This document shows positions 1 to 13,221 of a stretch of DNA of 64,000 nt, piece after piece (the stretch's first letter is position 1; each line of letters opens with the position of its first letter). This DNA comes from Homalodisca vitripennis. Lineage: Eukaryota > Arthropoda > Insecta > Hemiptera > Cicadellidae. The notes beneath the pieces are model-generated. The model was not told the DNA's origin. It worked only from the letters and a program-made list of their open reading frames with translations, and did not search any database. The translations under genes were made by a program, and so were the position numbers. Location: contig NC_060215.1 of assembly GCF_021130785.1 (NCBI RefSeq), forward strand, positions 120,180,501-120,244,500, given 5' to 3'.

Positions 1-1731
1 TACAAAAGTGCCAAAATTAATCATAATATATTATTACATGACAAAGATTTTCTAACAAAGAATTATTATTCGATAGACTTTTAAATTATATACATTAATC
101 ACACATAAAATAAAATACTACAAATTTTGCCACCAAGGTAGTGAAAAAACACGACAATTTGCTTTTAATTATTTATTTTCATAATTTAACTTATCCTTAG
201 TACCTGAAGATGAATTCCCAAAATTCGAAATGTACACAGTATGAAAATAAAAGTTTAAAGAAGTGTTAAAAGGTTTATAATTATATACATATTTATCAAA
301 CACTTTTCGAGGCTACATCTCTAATATACAGTTCATTATTTACTAAATATTCTTATATTACTGAACTTATGGAGCACATAGCAGAGTTATAGAGCTATAA
401 GTCAGCCGTAGAGTGAATGATATTTATAGGATAATTTTGTAAAATCTTGGTCACCTTTAGATAGACTTGATTTAGATGAAAATGCAAAATACGTTATTTA
501 ACATCAGTTTTAAATTAGTGTTAATTAAAAAATGTTATACCAACTGACTACAATTAAATAAATCTTGAAGTTTAAAAAATATGTTTTAAAGTTTGATAGT
601 TTAAGTTCAGATGGATTTAGCAGAGGAACCGTACAAACATTTGGCTCCCAAGTTGCACACTGTCTACTGAAATGACGAGTAGCACAACCTACCGTTTTAA
701 GATGTGGGAGTGAACGTTTTGATTGCATGTAATTAGAAAACCAAACCTTTTAACATAAAAAGTAATATTTAATAATAGTCTAAAAATAAATATGATAAAT
801 ACCATGCTATTTATAAGTTTATCAGGAAATAATATTGAACAAATTTTATTTAATGTAATTTATATCTAAATATTTCCATTCTGTTATCATGATAATACTG
901 TAAATCTGTAAAGACATGGCTGAACTATTTAAGAGATTTACCCGAGTTTCTTAAAAATAAACATATCTGCTCACTCGCACCGTCTTAAACTATGACAACA
1001 AAGATTTTAAATTTTAATTTTAATGAGTTGTTATAGTTGAGTTAAGCTCCAGTAAAAGTGTCATGTTTGTCTCAAGAGATCCAAAAAGAGTTCATTTTAG
1101 GCTTCTTCGACACCGCTATTTGTGGGTCTCTAGAAACATGACTCCTAATTCCAGGGGTCAGTTCTATAATACCGTCAGATTACAGACGCTGCACTAAGAG
1201 GAAAGTAAAATGGAGCTAAACTCAACATTCACATTGAATGAACCATTCTCTCCATAGACTACGTCATGTATTCATGTAGAAGTCTTTATTCTTGTATTGT
1301 AATCTGACATTATTAATTTTTTTCCCATGGGCCTTTAAGTTGATCAAATAAGATGGCAAATACTGTTATGCTTTTTTGATTGGAAAAAGTTTTGAGGAGA
1401 ATCTGCTCCCTGCTCGGACCGATTTCTTTGAGTGACAAGTGTGAATATTACCGTTTAAGTCGAGCTTTTCACTGTGATTGACCCAAATAAGTTATTGGTG
1501 TATGAGAAATGAACACTTATAGGTGAATGTCCGATTGGGGGTTTACATTGGCACGTCTGAGACATTCAAGATCACAATTCAGGAAAACACATAGAAACGA
1601 TTATATTAGGCCTAATACAGACACTTTATAATGGATGTTTGTTTAGTATATGAGAGTAAATTATTGACAAACCAGTGTCAGTGGTAATATGATTTGCTAT
1701 ACGTTTATTCTCCCCTATTTTTTTATTCCAG
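1..1731. other. AT-rich 5' flank, no gene seen
   Basis: No protein-coding signal was found on either strand. The short open frames here are AT-rich and resemble nothing known. The only functional-looking signal is at the right edge: a pyrimidine-rich tract followed by CAG ending at 1731, a good splice acceptor for the exon that carries the start codon of the gene at 1747. The promoter and a 5' UTR exon of that gene probably lie upstream, here or outside the window, but cannot be placed. Confidence 0.5.
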
Positions 1732-1746
1732 AAACATTGTTCAATC

Positions 1747-2963
<1,217 letters not shown>

Positions 2964-3390
2964 ATATAATATATTAGAGTTTTGTTGTTTTTGTATTTTG
3001 AAAAATATATATTTGTAAATGATTTCCTCACATAGAATTTAAACGTTATGTTTGTTTGTATTTCCCTCTCCCATAGTTTAATATAAGTGTAGAATAGTGC
3101 GCTGATAAAAAAGTCAAAACTGGAATTCCGAGACTACGTATGCGTCCGCGGCTGCATTTTAAACTTTTAGGACTTATTTATTGCATCATAAGCTTTCCAT
3201 TTTAGTTTAAAATTTTGTAATTTTTACCTTGAGATTTCAAGTTTTAACAACTTTAAGCATATAGTGCTAAAAAGCTTTTAAAGGAAATTGGTTAGTTAAA
3301 TTAAGAAAGGTTAGTGGTACTGTTGAGGGAACAGTATATAATTCATTTTCTAAGGGTGCAATACACTTTTAGAGTTTGCAGTATACTAGG
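2964..3390. other. 3' flank of the secreted-protein gene
   Basis: AT-rich sequence without coding signal. It should contain the polyadenylation site, but only weak A/T-rich variants are visible, such as AAATATA shortly after the stop. Confidence 0.4.
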
Positions 3391-4021
3391 AGAGTATATA
3401 ACCGGTTTATTAGGTGGTGCCTACTACGTACTCGTATGATCTCCTGGTCGTGGAGGGTTGTTATTTCATGCAATCTGAGAGAAGCTGATGGTATGACAGT
3501 ATACAAACGGTTTATTAGGTGGTGCCTAATACGTACTCGTATGATCTCCTGGTCGTGGAGGTTTGTTATTTCATGCAATCTGAGAAAAGCTGATGGTGTG
3601 ACAATATACAACCGGTTTATTAGGTGGTGCCTACTACGTACTCGTATGATCTCCTGGTCGTGTAGGTTTGTTATTTCATGCAATCTGAGAGAAGCTGATG
3701 GTGTGACAGTATACAACCGGTTTATTAGGTGGTGCCTAATACGTACTCATATGATCTCCTGGTCGTGGAGGGTTGTTATATCATGCGGTTTGAGAAAAGC
3801 TCATGGTAGAACAGTATACAACCGGTGTATTAGGTGGTGTCTAATACGTACTCGTATGATCTCCTGGTCGTGGAGGGTTGTTGTTTCATGCAATGTGAGA
3901 GAAACTAATGGTGTGACAGTATACAACCGGTTTATTAGGTGGTGCCTAATACGTACTCGTATGATCTCCTGGTCGTGGAGGATTGTTATTTCACGCGGTC
4001 TGAGAGAAGTCGATGGTGGGA
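3391..4021. repeat. 105-bp tandem minisatellite, six units
   Basis: The landmark GGTTTATTAGGTGGTG (one unit reads GGTGTATTAGGTGGTG) recurs at 3404, 3509, 3614, 3719, 3824 and 3929, exactly 105 bp apart each time. Units differ by a few substitutions and no indels. Because 105 is a multiple of three, one plus frame stays open through all six units (a 35-residue repeat rich in Arg, Trp, Ile and Ser), and the minus strand also stays open over long stretches. No start context, splice sites or flanking coding sequence were found, so I treat it as a minisatellite rather than a protein. Just after the array is TTGGCTGAGCGTTAGC, also seen with one difference near 41991. Confidence 0.93.
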
Positions 4022-5589
4022 AGAGAGAATGGCTGATTTGGCTGAGCGTTAGCAAATAATTTTACATCGGCCTTATAAGTAACCATAATGATAGAAATAA
4101 AATAAATTTGTTCATAAAACAAACAGTTCATACAGTAATATGAAAAATAATAGATTCTAGTCAGTAATATGGAATGCTAGGCAAGTTATGTTTATGGAAT
4201 TAAACTGAAATAAACATGCTTTAATAGAATATATTAATATTATTGTAACCCTTCATAGCCAAGATGCTAAAGTGAGAACAATAAACTCAGGTGTAAATAT
4301 TGCCCGTACTACGCTGGCCATATGTCTACACTGGTTTAAGAGTAGTCTGGCAAGCACGGATTGAATAAAGAGATAAAGGGTTTAATAATATAGCTTAGTA
4401 GTTATGATTTCTTTTAAACAAAACTAATTATACAAACACAAATATAGAAAAGCATTTAAAGGCAATCCAACAACATGGGCTTCGTTGCAATCAGTCAATA
4501 ATAGAATGTCAGAATCCAGATACACTCAATACGGAAGAAACATGGCAAAGAAGCTCTACTTTCTTCTTGTTTTAAAAGTAAAATTCCCGTTTGTAAGCAA
4601 TACATTTCCATTGTTGATAAGTTTTTATATTTTAAGATTATATTAATTTGTATTATGATTTTCGCATGGTTATACGAATCTAGAATTCTGTCCGAACAAC
4701 CAAATATAACAAAATTAAAATGACAATTTTGACTTAAAACTTTGAACAGATCGACAGTCTGAAATATACGAGTTTATTGAAATAAACTCTACATAAGTAC
4801 CTGTAGAGCAATAATTGAATGTGAAAATTCTTTACAAATTGTGGAAATAGATTTCAAATGTGAAACTTAGCATACTAATTAGTTCAATCTTCCATAATTT
4901 CAACGAATAATTCCCCATATAGACTATAGGTCTGTGTCAGGGGAAGAGTCCATAAATCAGTCTTTTCTTGATTTACATTTGTGTAGTATAGTTTTACATT
5001 AAAATTTACAAAAGATTAGCTTAAGACTGTACAAAATACATTATTGTAAAAATTATATATACATACATACATACATATATGATATGCATACATATGCATA
5101 CATACATACACACAGACATATATACATATACCCATCCGTCTCTATACAGTTTAGGCACCGCTTAACCACCGTATTACTATTAGATTGATGAAAACAATCC
5201 AACAGCACCACCAAACCACATCTCACAATAATAATTCTTATTTACCCAATATCTCCAAATAATTTTGTTAACAGGCTTCTGCATAATTAATTTATTGGTA
5301 ACGCGAACGGATCAGTGTCCCTGCAGCAGCATCACCCTGGCTGAGCAACCATCGACCCACCCTACGCTTGTACTCGGCTACACTTCCACCCTCTGCCTCC
5401 AATATGTGGACTGGTAGATTTTAATAAAGCACGTGAGCTATGTAAAAAGAGTTAAATTTTTCTATGGAACAATTTGGTCTTGGTATCTGATATCCAAAGT
5501 GTATTCTATTTCTGGTAATATAGTTTTAGTGAAGCGCTATAAAGATAAAATCTTTGTATTTTTGTATATGCAGTAAAAGAGATTTCATA
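4022..5589. other. AT-rich intergenic stretch
   Basis: No gene seen. It contains the dispersed piece TTGGCTGAGCGTTAGC near 4037 and a CATA-type simple repeat at 5052-5130. The slightly GC-richer part at about 5300-5410 has no supportable frame. Confidence 0.5.
5052..5130. repeat. (CATA)n / (TA)n simple repeat
   Basis: Imperfect CATA and TATG tetranucleotide run with ATATGCATAC interruptions. Confidence 0.9.
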
Positions 5590-6495
5590 CATCATTGTCA
5601 TACACTTACAACAGGAAACTCATTACATAACAGATTAGAAGGATATCTGCGGCTTCTCCTCAAAATGATCCGTATTATACTTCTCTGTGTGACCGCAAGT
5701 GGTTCCAGTACAGCAGACGACACTCCTCCCCGCGCGAGAATATCATACTGCAGAACTGACTCAATAATACTGTAGTTTGTGTAACAATATGTCATGGTTC
5801 ACCACATCAAAGGCCTTACTAAGGTGTAAGAAAATCCCAAATGAATGATGTTTTTGGTCAAGGGCCATAAACATCTTAACTCCATTAATTGAAAAAAATT
5901 GCTGACGATTATTAAATAACTGACAAACCAATTGAGCGTAACGTTTTTTACTCCGGCATATTTTAATTTTGATGGCTGTTTTCGCATACCTAAAGAGTCT
6001 AAAGCTTTAGCAATATCAAGAAAGGTGACTAGGACTCGCTTTTTAGAACCAATTCCAGACGATATGAATTTAGTTATGTCATAGAGAGCATCTGATGTAC
6101 TTTTACCACTCCTAAAGCCATATTGATTATTTGAAAGGAAATTTCCGCTCTCTAAATAATTCATTAATGGGATAAATTTTTCTAGTAGCTTCGATACAAC
6201 AGCTAGCAAAGAGATTGGCCTAAAATTATTCATTGCTGATTTAAAGCCTGACTTATAAATGGGAACGACTTAAGCAACTTTAAACGCATTGGGGAATTCT
6301 CTTGTTCTGATACTACAGTTAATGATACGATAAAGTGTTCCGACAGTGCTTGAACATTATCTTTAATTAATTTTGTAGGAATGTTATCTCATCCTGGTGA
6401 AGAGCTTCCTCTTAGACCAGCCACTACATTAAAAATTTCTTGCCGAGTACAGTTGGAGGAATTTAGCTGTGCTCGTAGGGCCCTAATACTACCCT
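5590..6495 (-). pseudogene. Decayed LINE reverse transcriptase, mosaic of three pieces
   Basis: Translated on the minus strand, 6495 to about 5885 gives the fingers and palm of a non-LTR reverse transcriptase: an SSPG...D block, VVPIYKSG, NNFRPISLL, QYGFRSGKST and a first motif A (FLDIAKALD). There are in-frame stops, for example in the VA*VVPIYKSG stretch. About 5880-5765 gives a second, separate motif A block (LSKAFDVVNHDILL). About 5760-5595 gives the C-terminal block (VLQYDILARGG, then IIRIILRR). The catalytic YADD region between motif A and the C-terminus is missing. Two motif A copies in a row mean this is a joined set of fragments rather than one decayed copy. The clade is Jockey/CR1-like by general look only. 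Confidence 0.85.
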
Positions 6496-6904
6496 TTCAA
6501 CAAATAAACGCTATCTGTGTGGCGGATTGCGTTTACGTGCTCGCCGCTGAGATGAAGGCGCGACAATCTCTTTAACGACTTTAAACTCGCGATTTCGATT
6601 TGCAGATTAGTATTGACAAATACGTTATTTTCAAAAACACATTAAACAACACTATAACAACAGAAAAACAAGGATAAGTCCTATTATTGATATTATTTGG
6701 TATTCTCTTATTTTTTAATTCCACCACAATCAACACTGTCACAAAACAGACTGATTTTAGCGAGTGTGATAAGTTATTTGGGCCAATACGATTCCTGAAA
6801 GGAGGGTTTTACCTATGTGTCACAGGAAATGTTTTCGGGACGCAGCGCATAATACTACCCCGCTACCCCTCCCGCCTATCACCACACACTCAAGGTCACG
6901 CGCA
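6496..6904. other. Unassigned stretch inside LINE debris
   Basis: About 400 bp between the LINE linker (6905-7130) and the reverse transcriptase pieces, with no recognisable frame. In a normal LINE these two parts are closer together, so this may be an insertion or very decayed linker. Confidence 0.4.
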
Positions 6905-7130
6905 CAGCTAAAGTCCTCGAACTGACACATCACTCGCGGCGTGGTCCGCGTCGTCCACCACCGCGGGGTCGCTGGGGTGTAAAGCTCCCGCTAGCCTCGG
7001 TCCCACAGGGCAAAGAAGTTATTGAATGCATCGCAGACATTTTCCACAGATGGCGATGTATCAGAGCTTTCCGGATCACAGAATGCCTCAACAGGAAATC
7101 GCTCCTTATCAGATGTCCTACCAGCCACCT
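6905..7130 (-). pseudogene. LINE linker fragment just before a reverse transcriptase
   Basis: One minus frame reads through VENVCDAFNNFFAL and then, after a frame change, VGPRLAGALHPSD. This matches the 'FN.FF..VG..LA' stretch that precedes the reverse transcriptase in many LINEs. It is GC-rich (a CCGCGG-type core near 6960) compared with its flanks. It has the same strand and order as the RT pieces at 5590-6495, so it is probably part of the same original element. Confidence 0.55.
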
Positions 7131-7869
7131 CATTTATTTATTTATATCGTTTCAACAGTCAAAAACCAATTTACATTTATAAACTTATGATAGATGATTA
7201 AATAATACTTAAAGAAAAGGGCCAAACCAAACATGCAACTGGACTCTAAATCAAATCTAGTCATAATTAACGTATAATTAATGTAATAAGAATGTATAAA
7301 TTATAATAAAAATTAGTGGTAGTATATAATAAATTAGTGATAGTATTAACTTAAATACACTACTGCATAAGATGTGACAACATAAGGCGAAACAAAAAAG
7401 ATACATAATAACAGTGCAAGTAAACTAAAATTATTAATAACAATGAAAAATAAACTATAAATGAATAACAAGAGTAAAAAAATATCAATATTAAAGAGTG
7501 CTAGTGGTAAATAAAAACTGAAAGAAAAATATTAAACTTAAATGCATGCACATTACTGTCTAAGACGTGACATATGAATAACTAAAATGATAAATAATAT
7601 CAGTGCAAGTAAACTATATAAAGTAAACAACAATGGGAAACATTCTGTAAATGAATAACAAGAGTAAAATATATATAGATGCCAACAGAGAAACAAAAAA
7701 CTATAAAAACAACAAATGCAAGCAATAAATGTAAATATATAACCAAGAGGCATAGTCGTAATTATAAATATATAACAAAAGACCAGCAGAACCAATAACA
7801 GAGCAACAACAACAGTTAACAACACAACAAGAATGATGGGAAAAAAATTATCAGAAGATATGTTAGTCA
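7131..7869 (-). repeat. LINE 3' UTR and tail
   Basis: This AT-rich region follows the C-terminal stop of the LINE reverse transcriptase at 7870-8765. It holds an internal imperfect duplication of about 189 bp (CAGTGCAAGTAAACT at 7412 and again at 7601). On the minus strand it ends in a short AAAT-type repeat at about 7131-7147, which fits a LINE 3' terminus made of a short tandem repeat. A hydrophobic open frame through it is an AT-composition artefact. Confidence 0.6.
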
Positions 7870-8765
7870 TGACAGGTATGAAGTCGTAATTCTCTCTTGA
7901 AGGCATCACAGCTAATATTAATGAAGTCCAAATGTCTGGGGAGGTTTTTTGCCAGGCGTTAAAGATGTGGAAAAGCACTGTGAAACATGTACTGTGTTGT
8001 GTAGTGCCGCCTTGCAAACATCTGGGGGTGACGAAGATGACGTGATACCCGGAAGTCCAGCAATTCGAGCAGATCAGGTCCATCAATGTCAGAGCAGATC
8101 AACTTCTTCAGAAAAAGCAGATCATGAACTATACTTATTGAATGGAGAGGTTCCAAGTTAAACTGAACTCGAAGGTCATAAATCGGTACATTACGGTACT
8201 CAAAGCCCATCTGCAGCCCAATCAAACGAATGAAGCGGTTCTGTATGCTCTCAAGCCTATCAATGTGACCAACAGGGTAAGGGTTCCAGACAGTACAAGA
8301 ATATTCAAATACGGGTCGAACAAGGTGGACGTAGAGGATGTTCAGAGCTCGGACAGAAAACATGTCACGACTGGTCCTAATAACAAAATAGAGTGCTGTA
8401 TTAGCCTTTTTAGAAATGTGATTGATATGCTCATGAGAACCTAGGTCGGAAGCAAGTATAACACCCAGATCCTTTATTTTAGAACATCGTGCCAGGGGTT
8501 GGTTAGTAAGGTTATAATGATAAAGAATAGGGGTATCTGACCTAGAGAATGTCACTATAGAGTACTTGGAAATGTTTAGAAGCATATCATTAACGTTGCA
8601 TCATTCTGCTAGCAAATCAATACTCTCCTGTAAGGACACGCAATCCTCCACAGATGTAATTTATTTGATAATTTTAGCGTCATCAGAAAAAAGTAGAACA
8701 TTTGAACCCAAACATTGAACCAGGTCTTTAATGAAGATCATTAACCACGGACCAGAACTTTTTCA
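7870..8765 (-). pseudogene. 5'-truncated LINE reverse transcriptase, C-terminal half
   Basis: The fragment starts just before motif C, which reads LLFSDDAK (usually FADD). It continues through an in-frame stop, LLNISKYSIVTFSR, LARCSKIKDLGVILASDL, VFEYSCTVWNPY and IDRLESIQNRFIRLIG, all typical of the thumb and C-terminal region of Jockey/CR1-like LINE proteins. A frame change near 7960 leads to KNLPRHLDFINISCDAFKRE and a stop near 7870. The fingers and motifs A and B are absent. Nonsense codons and the frameshift make it non-functional. Confidence 0.9.
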
Positions 8766-8789
8766 TGTTACCTGCAGTTAATTATTATC

Positions 8790-9600
8790 ATGCAAGTAAT
8801 TTTATTATTGTAATAAACAAATTTAGCTCGCTTTATTGTCGAATATAACGTGTTACGGTACCGAATAAATTTATTTCGCCGTTGAGTATTAAATGGCTCT
8901 TTTGTTAACGATTTACTGAGTTTATCCCAATAGTTATCCATGGTTTTAATTTTTAATTTTTTGTTTTTATCTTTAGTCTTCTACATATTACGATTAATCA
9001 CCGAGCGAAAAAATTTCAATAAATGTATCAGCAGAAGTATTAAAACAAGCGCTCTCTAAAAAAGATTCCCAATTCGTGTCTAAAAGATCTTTGCCAATAT
9101 TTGCCCAGTCATACGTATTATAAAACGATTCAGGCATTGAGTAGTGAGTATGTTTTTGTAAATATAGCTGGGCCAATACTGGATAGTGATGTCACTGTAG
9201 TTTCTAGAATTATAGAATTAATTTGACTCAAATTATGAAATTTTACAAAAATGTGATCAATACAAGTGTTACTAAACGTTCGCGTTACTCTATCTATACA
9301 CCCCACGAAACCTGCATCGCTCAGAATATCCATGTACCGTTCTTCCTGTGAATTCGAATTAATATTAAGAATATCACAATTATTAATATCCCCTACCAAA
9401 AAACAATTTTTTTTATATTAATATTATTATACTCATCCAAGACGTATGTTTGAATTGGGATAATGTTTGAATTGGGAGTGCGGTAAATAGCCAATAATTG
9501 ACAAGGGAGACCGGCCCAATTGAAGTCGAGAGATAAGGCGGTGGCCACCCCTCCCCCCTCTGCTCACTGCAGAGACACCGATAACGCTAATTCATTTATA
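8790..9600 (-). pseudogene. LINE endonuclease fragment with linker
   Basis: Minus strand from about 9570: GGGVATALSLDFN, LLAIYRTPNSN, then VGDINNCDILNIN, TRTFSNTCIDHIF and a frame change into HHYPVLAQLYL. These are the later blocks of the APE-type endonuclease of LINEs (GDIN, the TxIDHIF block and the final TDH-P block, here disrupted). The linker YRNTLYSTIKRAKFVYYNNK follows down to about 8790. The reverse transcriptase that should come next is missing. At about 8765 the sequence jumps to the motif C region of the neighbouring fragment, so the two may be one element with a large internal deletion. Confidence 0.82.
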
Positions 9601-12129
9601 TTTTTATTGTAACTTTGAATATCTGAAGGATAATAACGGATATTCACTATTAAATGTTGCGCTAAATTTGATCTAGACTTTTTCCACAGAACGGTGTTTC
9701 CATTTTATGGCCAGAAAAATCTCATTTTGCTACTAAAAATGACGCGAGTTCCATAGACAGACAGCAGACTGGTTGTACTTGTGTTTGTTTTGAAGCATAC
9801 AGACACAAAATTGATTTTCATCAATCTATTCTTAAGCGGGTAATAAATTGTAAAATAAAGGCACTCACCTATCTATACATGTTGTACGAAAGGATATCGT
9901 GGAGTATTTATGGTCCTCATGGGGATGTCATGGGGCACGTGGCTTTAATTCTAAGGAGAGTATTTAGCATTTCTGCAGCATTTTTCCACTCCAATAATTA
10001 TAACCAATCAAAAATAACTTCACTAACAAAAATAAAATGTACCTGGAATATCCAAAAATTTCAATGGGGCTAAAATGTAGGGCAAAATATTTTGGAACAA
10101 TTAGACTCAATTTTTCTAAACCGGAAGGATTAGAAGACCGAAATATTGTAGGGCTAGTTATGTATATGTGTGTAGTAAAAAAGTCTCTTAAAAAGCCGTC
10201 CCTTGAAGAGCGATACGTTTGAAAATTTTGAACACAAGGTACTCTAAGGGCTGTTTGTAAAAAATATTGTATTATGGTTGATTATTAATAGGTATGTAAT
10301 CAAAAAAGGCCTACTGATCCCAGTATACGAGTGTTATGCCCCGGCCAAAAAACCAACAACATATAACTAAAATATACTCATCCTCTTTCAAACACCACAG
10401 ATAGCCAACAAGGTCACCGGACACCGTCCTGCTCTGGTCTCCACCTGACGAGACGACTGTCCCTGCACGACTCCGCCGCGTTACCCCTGCCGACCTTATC
10501 ATTCCGCTGCCCTTTGCCTGACTCCTCCCTCTCACAACTCATCCGCTGCTCCCTGTTCAATAGGTTGCCCGTCAACAGAAATAACATGTGGTGAAAATCA
10601 CCACACGGGAAATATTAAAATATGTCAACACTAATATTTTTTTGTGTAAAGAAAGTTTTGGACGATGGAGGGTTGTGAAGGAAACTGAACATCTTCGGAT
10701 ATTTTACCTCCGTTCAGTAATATAAGAAATCAGTACCACTACTTTTCAAAATCAGTAATCCTCTCCTTTTCGGGTGAATAACTATCCTAACCTAGATAGT
10801 ATTATGTGTTAGGTTACGGTTGTCACCTGAGCGAGTGATTAGACGGCAGATCTCGACACCTAATATTACTCAGGTCTTTTTTATTGAACGACGGCCAATG
10901 TCAGAGAAAATCATGTTTCTTTAACACAAATATTATGCTCTTTGAGATCGTTGGTATAGTAACAAAATCAAAATGTTTGTTCAAATCGGTAAATTCGTTC
11001 TGATGATACGCTGAAATGGTTACTTCTGTGCGCTTACATAAGTTATAAGTAATACATGAATTTGAGGTTTATTAAGAGTGACACAAAAAGTACTAAATAA
11101 CTCAAAAAAATAAATTAAACTCAGAAAGTATGACGTTCCTCCAAAACCCAAGGAATAAGGAATTATAGAGAAATGCCATCACAATACTACTCAGCTGCAC
11201 CTATCGACAATACATTATCGATGTCGTACTTACAATGAATGTTGCAGAATTAGATGGAGTAACGTTGTGGATAGGCAAAATAATAAGTACAGTTTGCACA
11301 TTTATCGATACCTTGTGATGAAACTTCAGAAAGTTCCATAGGGTAAATAGTTTACTCTTTTACTTGCATTTTATATTTCCATTAGAACCATTTAGATTAT
11401 TTAAAGCGTTCACTTGGTTTGGAATATTTAATTTGGATTTTTGAATATCTCATACAAGCCCATTCCTGCAAATTACAGTCAAATATTGTGGAAAGTGACG
11501 ACGCACATTGATCAACAATAGTAAAGTTGACTTTGTTCCCTTTTATTTAATCGAAAAAGGAAGCAAAGAAGTTACTCGAGCTTTGGACGTTAGTAAAGAA
11601 AACAGACTGGTTAATCTTATAAGACAGTGCGTTTCTGCTTATACAGCTGGGTATAAAAGTACTTTCACTGTATTTCAAGAGAAACGCGTTCTTTTAGTTT
11701 AGTTCACTTACCTGTTGAATCATTTATTCTTTACTCAGTGGAAATAAAAAATCCAACGTAAATAGCGCGGTTTTTCTAAGAGTAATTGTTTACTCTATAA
11801 TTATTTTGTCATTATGTTTTTTTTTTATTTGAAAAGTAGTTGAAGTCTACTTATATAATTGAAAACCTTATTAATACGAAGAGATGTGCTTTTAGCGTTG
11901 AAAAGGATACTCTCTTTATTTAAGACTCTGTTTGATGTAAAGAGTGTTGTTCGTAGGTGAATGAAATTGGAACATTCACAACTAAGAGAAATCAGGAATT
12001 GCAAATTTAGAAAGAAATATAACGTAAATATTAACCAACTCAGATGGTAGCACTGCGTTAAATTATAACTTAGATTAAATGGCTTGTAATAAAAATTATA
12101 CCAGATGGTATCTTTTCTGCCATGTGGTC
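9601..12129. other. Intergenic stretch, no supported gene
   Basis: Mostly AT-rich. A GC-richer island at about 10380-10570 has an open plus frame rich in Pro, Ser and Leu, but there is no start, splice or family evidence. Nothing else was recognised. Confidence 0.4.
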
Positions 12130-12750
12130 TTCTTCTCCTTCTCACACTCTAGGAAACGTATATATGCAAGTTTACCCACGAATATTACGGTTACGGTTTG
12201 AACTGTGGTAGACAGGTTGAGTATGCTGGAAAACAAAAGTTTAAATAAGAAGGTCGCTGATCTTGAACAGAGGATTGATGATATGGAACAATACTCCAGG
12301 GCAAATACCACAGAAATACAGGGAATTCCGGTGCAGCCGAACGAAGACGTCGTCAGCGTTGTGAAGGTGGGAAAAGCTCTGGACCTAACCGTTACGGACT
12401 CCATGATTGACGCCTGTAATCGTCTTGGTAACAAAGTCGGTCACAGTGGCCCCCCGCCTGGCATCATTGTCAAGATTTTTAGGCGCATGGACAAGGAGGA
12501 GTTCATGAGGAAGCGTCGTGTCAAGCGAAACCTATCTACCAGACACATGAACATGCCCATGGACCAAATGGTGTACGTCAACGAGGCCCTGACACCAGCG
12601 AGGAGGCGGCTACTGGGGGCGGCGCGGCAGATCAAGAGGGAAAAGAACTTCAAGCATCTCTAGGTGAGGGGCGGCAAAATCTTTTTAAGGAAAGACGATG
12701 GAACCAATGTAATTCAGGTGACTTGCCAAGCTGACTTAAGTAAACTGTAA
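12130..12750 (+). pseudogene. LINE ORF1 with FP-type C-terminal domain
   Basis: From 12205 the frame opens with a coiled-coil-like heptad region (LENKSLNKKVADLEQRID) followed by DMEQYSRANTTEIQGIP. It then has the block found in the C-terminal domain named after the baculovirus FP protein, which is also common in insect retrotransposon ORF1 proteins: ALDLTVTDSMIDACNRLG, GIIVKIFRR, RRVKRNLSTRHM and VYVNEALTPARRRLL. A TAG at 12661 interrupts the frame, where TGG (Trp) would restore the usual LW-RGGKIFLRKDDG sequence. The frame then runs to TAA at 12748-12750. A stop just upstream at 12199 means the N-terminus is also lost or frameshifted. In such elements this protein coats the RNA. It belongs with the endonuclease at 13222. 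Confidence 0.82.
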
Positions 12751-13221
12751 TTTTTATTTTCCTAAAAACGAAAGAAGGATACTTATAATTTTTATTTATC
12801 TTTGTATATGATTTTTGTTTAAGTTATATATATTTTTATATTACTATATGTGGAACAAATATTTTATTTTGGCTATATATTTATACATATGTATTTGCAT
12901 AACACTTAACAAATATTTTATATAGAAATGTGAATTATTTTTATCTTATAATAAAGTATAATGCAATCATTTTAAAAGATTGTGTAGATTTTTGTAAAGA
13001 AATCATAAAATGTTCATTTAACTGCCTGATTGAACAATATGATAATGTGCAAGGATTTATAAATACATGTATATTTTGATACAGTTATAGCTATGTTTGT
13101 GAAATACTTAATTATTACTTTATAGATTTTATGTAGCATTTATAACTATGAGTTTTGTTTTAATTTAATTTTTCTTAAAATATATGGATAAAAATGTCTT
13201 TTTTATTGTTTTCTTTAGTTA
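12751..13221. other. AT-rich spacer between LINE ORF1 and ORF2 parts
   Basis: Very AT-rich and non-coding; probably the inter-ORF region of the same LINE, or decayed sequence. Confidence 0.45.

Noticed and set aside
3369..4059. Long frames on both strands (up to 227 residues) over the minisatellite
   Set aside because: They follow from a 105-bp unit, divisible by three; no start context, splice sites or homologous domain support a protein.
7553..8086. 177-residue frame that looks like a multi-span membrane protein
   Set aside because: It overlaps the LINE C-terminus in the wrong frame and continues into its AT-rich 3' UTR; hydrophobicity comes from base composition.
10311..10535. GC-rich island frame as a gene
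   Set aside because: Open in more than one frame with no start, splice or family signal; noted only as a composition change.
12096..12653. Minus-strand frames opposite the FP-domain ORF1
   Set aside because: They are shadows of the plus-strand LINE protein, which has clear domain blocks.
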